A stretch of DNA of 11,348 nt from JBPCRW01 sp050996405 (GTDB taxonomy: Bacteria > Acidobacteriota > Blastocatellia > Pyrinomonadales > Pyrinomonadaceae). The stretch is taken from the NCBI GenBank assembly GCA_050996405.1, contig JBPCRW010000173.1, forward strand, positions 1 to 11,348. Direction: 5' to 3'. Positions within the stretch are counted from its first letter, which is position 1. Each line of letters starts with the position of its first letter. Both the position numbers and the translations under genes were made by a program. The notes under the pieces are model-generated. The model did no database searches. It saw only the letters and a list, made by a program, of their open reading frames with translations, and was not told the origin of the DNA. Shown one piece after another: positions 7,064-11,348 of the stretch.

Positions 7064-8338
7064 TCATCGTTTTCCGATGTCGCGCCGAAACTGCATTCCG
7101 TCAAAAGAAATTTTTTCGACCGCGTTGTAAGCGCGTTTTAATGCTTCCTTCAAATCATTTCCGAAAGCGGTCACGCCTAAAACTCTGCCGCCCGCCGTGA
7201 CAAATTCGCCGTCCTCATTTTTCGCCGTTCCCGAATGAAAAACGAAAATATTTTTGTCGGATTTTACTTTGTCCAAACCTTTAATGTCATTGCCGATTTT
7301 CGGTTTAGACGGATAATTTTCGGCGGCTAAAATGACGCACGCCGAACTTCCCAGTTTCCATTTGAGTTCGATTTTATCGAGCCTCTCGGTCAAAGTTGCT
7401 TCGCAGATTTCGGTTAAATCAGTTTCCAATCTGACTAAAATGCTCTGCGTTTCCGGGTCACCGAATCGAACATTATATTCTAAAACTTTCGCGCCCGCGC
7501 TAGTCATCATCAAACCCAAAAATAAAATTCCGCGAAACGCAAAATTTTCCTTTCGCGCGCCCGCCAGAGTCGGTTTGATAATTTTCTCGACGATTTCTTT
7601 TGTTTCTTCCGGCGAAAGCAGCGCGTCGTCGCAAATCGTTCCCATTCCGCCGGTGTTCGCGCCTTTGTCGTTTTCGTAAATCCGTTTGTGGTCGCGCACC
7701 GGCGGCATCAGCGCGAAATTCGTGCCGTCGGCAAACATCAACAGCGAAACTTCCCTGCCAAATAAACATTCTTCCAAGACGATTTTTTCGACCGCCGTTT
7801 TTCCGACCAAATTTTCAAGTTCGTCAATCGCTGCGGCGGCTTCCGTTTTGTTGGCGGCAACCACCACGCCTTTTCCCGCCGCCAAACCGTCCGCTTTGAC
7901 GACGACGGGCGCGTTTTCATCGCCGAATTTTCCGCCGCGCAAAAGCTTTTTCGCTTCTTCGATTGAATTCGCGGTTTCGTAAAAAGCGGTCGGGATTTCG
8001 TGACGCGCCATAAAATCTTTGGCGAAAGATTTGCTGGCTTCGAGTTGCGCCGCCTGTTGGTTCGCGCCGATAATTTTCAAGCCGCGCTTTTCAAATTCGT
8101 CAGCGATTCCCAACGCCAGAGCCGTTTCTCCGCCGACAAAAGTTAAATCTATTTTTTCTTCGGCGGCGAAATCGGCGAGCGATTCGATGTCGGTCGGTTT
8201 GATTTTTATAACGTCGGCGATGTCCGCAATTCCGGCGTTGCCGTCGGCGCAGTAAATTTTTTTTACCTTTTCGCTCCGTTTAAAACTATGGCAAATGGCG
8301 TGTTCGCGCCCGCCCGAACCGATGACTAAAATTTTCAT
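7064..8338 (-). CDS. purD: Phosphoribosylamine-glycine ligase (GAR synthetase)
   Basis: Joins glycine to 5-phosphoribosylamine using ATP, the second step of purine synthesis, in the cytoplasm. The 424-residue protein has the usual single-enzyme length. Motifs: GSGGREHA (7-14), the ATP-grasp segment VVVKADGLAAGKGVVVA (145-161), YENDKGANTGGMG (221-233), signature RFGDPETQ (291-298), GGRVLGVTA (383-391) and the C-terminal DGMQFRRDIG (413-422). The start at 8338 is fixed by the conserved MKILVIGSGGREH opening. An AAGG lies only two bases before the ATG, closer than usual. Upstream is an intergenic region shared with a divergent zinc-ribbon gene; I see no convincing leftward promoter there. No purine operon genes surround it. 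recG follows in the same direction after 147 bases. Confidence 0.97.
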   Translation of the reverse strand: MKILVIGSGGREHAICHSFKRSEKVKKIYCADGNAGIADIADVIKIKPTDIESLADFAAEEKIDLTFVGGETALALGIADEFEKRGLKIIGANQQAAQLEASKSFAKDFMARHEIPTAFYETANSIEEAKKLLRGGKFGDENAPVVVKADGLAAGKGVVVAANKTEAAAAIDELENLVGKTAVEKIVLEECLFGREVSLLMFADGTNFALMPPVRDHKRIYENDKGANTGGMGTICDDALLSPEETKEIVEKIIKPTLAGARKENFAFRGILFLGLMMTSAGAKVLEYNVRFGDPETQSILVRLETDLTEICEATLTERLDKIELKWKLGSSACVILAAENYPSKPKIGNDIKGLDKVKSDKNIFVFHSGTAKNEDGEFVTAGGRVLGVTAFGNDLKEALKRAYNAVEKISFDGMQFRRDIGKR

Positions 8339-8354
8339 AACCTTTTTTCTTTGC

Positions 8355-8381
8355 TTGACACTATCGAAAGATAGTTATAAT
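8355..8381 (+). promoter_or_regulatory. Rightward sigma-70-type promoter for the zinc-ribbon gene
   Basis: Perfect consensus boxes TTGACA (8355-8360) and TATAAT (8376-8381) with a 15-base spacer, shorter than the usual 17. The predicted start lies near 8388, giving an untranslated leader of about 200 bases. The remainder of the 248-base gap (8339-8586) is AT-rich with one hairpin and no supported gene. Confidence 0.7.
8360..8375. promoter_or_regulatory. Inverted repeat filling the promoter spacer, probable operator
   Basis: ACTATCGAAAGATAGT is a 6-bp inverted repeat (ACTATC and GATAGT) around GAAA. It starts on the last base of the -35 box and stops at the base before the -10 box, the classic place for a repressor or a spacer-bending activator. 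Which regulator binds is unknown. It also lies 22 bases from the purD start, so it could influence both genes. Confidence 0.55.
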
Positions 8382-8504
8382 TTCAAAATCTAGCCTTATA
8401 TAATTTCGGTTCATTTTGAAAAATTACCTGGAATTTGAATTGTCATGATTTTTTAATAAATTCATTGCCTTTTTTCAAACAATCTCCTCAATGCCTCGTA
8501 ATTT

Positions 8505-8540
8505 TTCGGTTGAATTTATTAATAATTCCGATTAACCGAA
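8505..8540 (+). promoter_or_regulatory. Leader hairpin upstream of the zinc-ribbon gene
   Basis: TTCGGTT (8505-8511) pairs with AACCGAA (8534-8540), with partly complementary AT-rich bases inside. It sits about 46 bases before the start codon of the zinc-ribbon gene and within its predicted long leader. There is no T-tract. It could affect mRNA stability or translation; AT-rich pairing could also be chance. Confidence 0.4.
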
Positions 8541-8586
8541 TGGAATTTATGAAAACTACACAATAACAAGGGAAGGTAAAGGGAGA

Positions 8587-8967
8587 ATGCCACAGTCGGA
8601 TAATCTGCACGAGTTTAATCAAAAAACTTTCGCCAAACAAATTCAGTTTGAAGATACCGAAATCGTCTGCATTGATTGCGGAGAAAATTTCGTCTGGTCT
8701 GCGGGCGAACAGCTTTTTTATCACGATAAGGGTTTGCAAAATCCGCCGAAACGCTGCAAATCCTGCAAGCAGGCAAAGAACGAACGCCTGACGGCGATTG
8801 CCAACGCCCAAGCCGCAGGCATCAAACAGCGCGTCGAAGTCGCGGTGCGGTGCGCCAAGTGCGACGGTTATACGACCGTCCCGTTTTATCCTTCGCAGGG
8901 TCGCCCCGTTTATTGCCGCTCGTGCTTTCTGGCGATGAATCCCGGCTTAATCGAAAACGGTAAATAA
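8587..8967 (+). CDS. Small protein with two zinc ribbons (zf-trcl type plus CxxC-x17-CxxC)
   Basis: The 126-residue protein has eight cysteines in four CxxC pairs: Cys28/31, Cys57/60, Cys89/92 and Cys110/113. The first ribbon (about 22-62) has the pattern CIDCGENFVWSAGEQLFY then NPPKRCKSCK, as in the family called probable zinc-ribbon domain (zf-trcl). The second has exactly 17 residues between its pairs and VPFYPSQGRPVYCRSCF, matching the CxxC-x17-CxxC family. The biochemical role is unknown; nucleic-acid or protein binding is likely for such folds (inference). The ATG at 8587 is preceded by GGGAAGG and AGGGAG purine blocks. It has its own strong promoter with a palindromic spacer and a leader of about 200 bases, so expression is probably regulated. 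It is divergent from purD and convergent with the permease gene. Confidence 0.85.
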   Translation: MPQSDNLHEFNQKTFAKQIQFEDTEIVCIDCGENFVWSAGEQLFYHDKGLQNPPKRCKSCKQAKNERLTAIANAQAAGIKQRVEVAVRCAKCDGYTTVPFYPSQGRPVYCRSCFLAMNPGLIENGK

Positions 8968-9040
8968 TGGAAAATGGAAAATATTCGGTTAAAAATCACA
9001 ACGATAATTTACTCGCATTTTATTTTGCATTTTCCATTTC
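8968..9040. repeat. Inverted heptamer repeat between convergent stop codons
   Basis: TGGAAAATGGAAAAT (8968-8982) is two units of a 7-base word, and a matching inverted copy, ATTTTCCATTTCC (9028-9040), lies next to the permease stop. The arms pair with a single-base bulge over a loop of about 45 bases. It begins directly after the zinc-ribbon stop codon and ends 8 bases before the permease stop, and may serve as a shared transcription end. The period of 7 matches the other repeats of the window although the word differs. Confidence 0.7.
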
Positions 9041-9048
9041 CTTAAACC

Positions 9049-11058
9049 TCATCCTCCGACGTGAACATTCGGGCGCAGTTCGGGATCTTCTTCCGCCTGC
9101 CGCAGAATTTCTCTGGTGACGGGCGCGGTGTCGCCTTCGCCGAATAAAATATAACGCGCCAAGTAAATTAACGGATTGCCTTCGCTCCAACCGAAATAGA
9201 CGTGCGGAATTTTTCCGGTCGTGTCGCGCAAATTTAGAAGCAGTGCCGCAATTGCATTAGGAACTGCCGGAGCGGAAGTCCGCAAAATCCGGTAGCCTTC
9301 GATTTCAGCACCGTGAATTTTCAACTTACCTTTAAACTCGGAAGCGTCGCCCGGCGTTATCTCGTAAAAAAGAATCGGGTCGCTCGACGGAATATGATTA
9401 TCAACCCGTTTTTCGTGTTCTTTAAAACGATATTCTTCGACATCGCCGGTTTCGCGGCGGTTGGTCACAATCCGAATCTCGCCTTCCGCCAATTCGTTGA
9501 TAAATTCCTTGGCTTTATCGTCAAATTCGATTTTATCAATTCTAAGTTCGGTGGTTCGCATTGCCCTTGAAATAAATGAGGCGACGATAATGCCTAAAAT
9601 AAATAATGAAGCGATTTTAATCCCGTCCGGGCGTTCGATAACATTGAGTATTGTCGTATAAACAAATACTATCGAGATGACGGCGAAACCATACATCCAA
9701 TTGCTCTTACGCTTTTTAGCGGATAGTGCCACGGCAATCGCCGCCGAACTCATCAAGACCAAAACTCCGGTCGCATACGCGCCGCCTTGCGCGTCCACGT
9801 CGGCTTCAAAAACAACTGTGACGGCAAAACAAATCGCCGTGAAAACCATCACCAGCGGGCGTGTCGCTCGCGCCCAATCGGGTGCCATTCCGTAACGCGG
9901 CAGATAACGCGGAACGATATTTAAAAGTCCAGCCATTGCCGACGCGCCTGCAAACCACAAAATGAAAATCGTGCTGATGTCGTAAATCGTACCGAAAATA
10001 CTTCCGATGGTTTGTCCGAAAACCTGCCCAAAATTTTCGTGCGCGATATATGCCAGAGCGCGCCCGTTGGCTTTTCCTTTTTCCATTCCGCACGAGCAAA
10101 ATTCCGGTAAATCTTTCAGCAGGCGTTCGTCATCACACGCTATCTTTGGACAAAATTCTCTTTGGGGAATCAAAACGCTGGTCATAAAACTGCTGGAAAT
10201 AAGCATAAAGCTCATTATCAAAGCGGCGGTTGCCAGAAGTTTTCGCGTATTGCCGATGCGGTTCGGACTTTTTATCAAAGGCATCACGGCGACACCAGTT
10301 TCAAATCCCGACAGACCGAGCGCGAGTTTCGGAAAAAGCAGCAGCGCGAAACCGATTAACAGGAAAATATTTCCGCCCGTGTTTTTGTAGGAAAAAAGCG
10401 CGGTCTTCCAATTCGACAAAAGCGTCGGATGGGTGAAAACTTCATAGAGTCCGAAGATGACGACGATGACGTTTAAAAACAGATAGACGGCAACCAAAAC
10501 CACCGCGATGCTGATAGCTTCCTTAAAACCTTTGAGAAAAACCGCGCCGAGCAAAGTAATTAATCCCAGAGTCACATAGACCGGATGATTTAAAAATGGC
10601 AGATGAGCATGAACAAACGGGTTTTCGAGAACGTGCGCGGTCGCGTCGGCGGCGGACAGAGTAATCGTGATGACAAAATCGGTTGCGACAAAGCCCAGCA
10701 AAACCAACACGAAAAGTTTGCCCTTCCAACGCGAAAACAGGGCTTCGAGCATCGCAATCGAACCTTCGCCGTGCGGGCTTTCCGCCGCTACGCGATTGTA
10801 AATCGGAAGCGCGCCCAAAAGCGTCAGCAGCAACAGCACCAACGTGGCAACCGGCGACAAAGCACCGGCGGCGATAAACGCAATACCCGGCTGATAGCCG
10901 AGTGTCGAGAAATAATCGAGTCCGGTGAGACACATTACCTTCCACCAGGGATGCTGATGATGTTTTTTTTCCTTCTCGAAAGGTCCTTCTATTTCGTTCG
11001 CGCCTTCGTAGAGCCAGCGTCTGATTCCTTTGTCGGTTATTCCGTGCTTTGATTGCAT
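9049..11058 (-). CDS. APC-superfamily permease with large cytoplasmic C-terminal domain
   Basis: A membrane protein of 669 residues from the ATG at 11058. After a charged N-terminus comes GLDYFSTLGYQPGIAF, typical of an APC subfamily annotated as amino-acid permeases and related in layout to KimA-type potassium importers. About twelve hydrophobic segments follow over residues 50-500, including SPHGEGSIAMLEALF, GFVATDFVITITLSAADA, and FAGASAMAGLLNIVPRYLPRYGMAPDWARA. The last 165 residues are hydrophilic and probably cytoplasmic (IEFDDKAKEF... to the C-terminus). Substrate is undecided. A loop before TM8 carries four cysteines (CPKIAC and CSC). A TTG at 11088 would add ten residues but lies inside a leader hairpin; I prefer 11058, although its ribosome site is weak. 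It has its own promoter and converges on the zinc-ribbon gene. Confidence 0.88.
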   Translation of the reverse strand: MQSKHGITDKGIRRWLYEGANEIEGPFEKEKKHHQHPWWKVMCLTGLDYFSTLGYQPGIAFIAAGALSPVATLVLLLLTLLGALPIYNRVAAESPHGEGSIAMLEALFSRWKGKLFVLVLLGFVATDFVITITLSAADATAHVLENPFVHAHLPFLNHPVYVTLGLITLLGAVFLKGFKEAISIAVVLVAVYLFLNVIVVIFGLYEVFTHPTLLSNWKTALFSYKNTGGNIFLLIGFALLLFPKLALGLSGFETGVAVMPLIKSPNRIGNTRKLLATAALIMSFMLISSSFMTSVLIPQREFCPKIACDDERLLKDLPEFCSCGMEKGKANGRALAYIAHENFGQVFGQTIGSIFGTIYDISTIFILWFAGASAMAGLLNIVPRYLPRYGMAPDWARATRPLVMVFTAICFAVTVVFEADVDAQGGAYATGVLVLMSSAAIAVALSAKKRKSNWMYGFAVISIVFVYTTILNVIERPDGIKIASLFILGIIVASFISRAMRTTELRIDKIEFDDKAKEFINELAEGEIRIVTNRRETGDVEEYRFKEHEKRVDNHIPSSDPILFYEITPGDASEFKGKLKIHGAEIEGYRILRTSAPAVPNAIAALLLNLRDTTGKIPHVYFGWSEGNPLIYLARYILFGEGDTAPVTREILRQAEEDPELRPNVHVGG

Positions 11059-11068
11059 ACCAAATATG

Positions 11069-11112
11069 AAAAGACCGCCGGACGACAAAACATCTGCGGT
11101 CTTTTATTTTTT
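11069..11112. promoter_or_regulatory. Leader hairpin next to the permease start, terminator-like on the plus strand
   Basis: A perfect 10-bp stem: AAAAGACCGC (11069-11078) with GCGGTCTTTT (11096-11105). On the plus strand it is followed by TTTTATTTTTT (to 11112), the form of an intrinsic terminator, yet no rightward gene precedes it. On the minus strand it sits 10 bases before the permease ATG, followed by only four T's and then the weak ribosome site. It may control permease translation or end an antisense transcript. Confidence 0.6.
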
Positions 11113-11140
11113 AGAACAATTTATAAATTATGATTGACAC

Positions 11141-11159
11141 AAAATCGAAGGTCGATTTT
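11141..11159. repeat. Short perfect inverted repeat in the permease leader
   Basis: AAAATCGA (11141-11148) and TCGATTTT (11152-11159) around AGG. It lies between the predicted permease promoter and its start codon, and immediately follows a TTGACAC on the plus strand (11134-11140) that has no matching -10 box. It could be an operator or a small leader hairpin. Confidence 0.5.
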
Positions 11160-11189
11160 CCCTTTATTTTATTATCTATCAATCAATAA

Positions 11190-11217
11190 ATTTTACGCTT
11201 ATTAGATTTTTGGTCAA
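11190..11217 (-). promoter_or_regulatory. Probable promoter of the permease gene
   Basis: On the minus strand TTGACC (11217-11212) and TAAAAT (11195-11190) are separated by 16 bases, each one base from the sigma-70 consensus. The start would be near 11183, giving a leader of about 125 bases with two hairpins. The region 11113-11267 is otherwise AT-rich with no gene that I can support. Confidence 0.55.
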
Positions 11218-11254
11218 GCTGACAAAACAGGATGCAGATTGGTTGAATTAACCC

Positions 11255-11293
11255 GAAAAATTTAAAAGGGCAACGTCTCCCACTCCGTCGCCC
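11255..11293 (-). terminator. Intrinsic terminator-like hairpin with T-tract
   Basis: On the minus strand GGGCGACG (11293-11286) pairs with CGTTGCCC (11275-11268), eight pairs counting one G-U, around a purine loop, followed directly by TTTTAAATTTTT (11267-11256). The wobble makes it a proper stem only in leftward RNA. It would end a transcript arriving from beyond the right edge, just before the permease promoter. Confidence 0.6.
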
Positions 11294-11296
11294 CTA

Positions 11297-11348
11297 GGTC
11301 ACAAGTCCTCACCCCTCGTGACCAGAATGTTCACCGGGGAGGTGAACA
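11297..11348 (-). ncRNA. Two further adjacent hairpins, candidate structured RNA or hairpin-repeat array, cut by the edge
   Basis: GGTCAC (11297-11302) pairs with GTGACC (11318-11323), and TGTTCACC (11328-11335) pairs with GGTGAACA (11341-11348) around GGGGA. With the terminator-like hairpin they form three stems in 81 bases, spaced by 3-4 bases and much more GC-rich than the flank. The C-rich loop of the outermost hairpin (minus strand) is complementary to the G-rich loop of the middle one, so a pseudoknot is possible. No known RNA family was recognised. Confidence 0.4.

Noticed and set aside
8488..8811. A 107-codon leftward frame opposite the zinc-ribbon gene
   Set aside because: It is antisense to a protein with four conserved CxxC pairs and shows no recognisable domain or start signal.
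11059..11348. A c-di-AMP (ydaO-type) or other known riboswitch in front of the permease
   Set aside because: KimA-like permeases can be under such control, so I looked, but the leader lacks the conserved blocks of that class, and the GC-rich hairpins lie upstream of the predicted permease promoter.
11268..11348. Integron attC sites or an IS200/IS605-type or IscB omega-RNA end
   Set aside because: Hairpin clusters at an edge suggested these, but the attC core triplets, a transposase or nuclease frame and any target-site pattern are not visible in this window.

Overview
The window is an ordinary bacterial chromosome segment of moderate GC content. It carries a leftward run of housekeeping genes, then one rightward small gene and one leftward transporter. 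Gene content and protein style (a recG-rsmD neighbourhood, an APC permease with a large cytoplasmic tail, a double zinc-ribbon protein, intergenic heptamer repeats) would fit Acidobacteriota, perhaps Blastocatellia/Pyrinomonadales. That placement is an impression from protein style only and is held at low confidence. I see no phage, IS transposase, CRISPR array, tRNA or rRNA.

Layout, read leftwards from 8338: purD (purine synthesis), recG (replication-fork helicase), an RsmD-type rRNA methyltransferase carrying a long arginine-rich disordered N-terminal tail, a compact canonical rsmD, an EamA-family transporter, aroC (last shikimate step) and def (peptide deformylase, cut off by the left edge). 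recG next to rsmD is a common bacterial neighbourhood. Here the rsmD position holds two adjacent paralogues, separated only by an 84-bp gap that is filled by a repeat palindrome. An intrinsic terminator after aroC appears to separate it from def. The functions are translation and ribosome maturation (rsmD pair, def), DNA repair (recG) and central anabolism (purD, aroC); they look co-oriented rather than parts of one pathway.

From 8339 to 8586 lies a non-coding region with a strong rightward promoter whose spacer is exactly filled by a 16-bp inverted repeat. It drives a two-zinc-ribbon protein (8587-8967). That gene converges on a large APC-type permease (11058-9049), with a heptamer inverted repeat between the two stop codons. 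The permease has a recognisable leftward promoter and a leader with two hairpins. The last 80 bases of the window are three back-to-back hairpins, the innermost followed by a T-tract on the minus strand. They look like the end of a structured RNA or hairpin-repeat array that continues beyond the right edge.

The most interesting features are: (1) the tandem RsmD pair, one fused to an FQPRDGG-repeat tail; (2) period-7 repeats at three places, one of them inside the recG coding frame; (3) the terminal hairpin cluster; (4) the palindrome-in-spacer promoter; (5) a long imperfect palindrome between purD and recG. No complete new defence or mobile system is visible.
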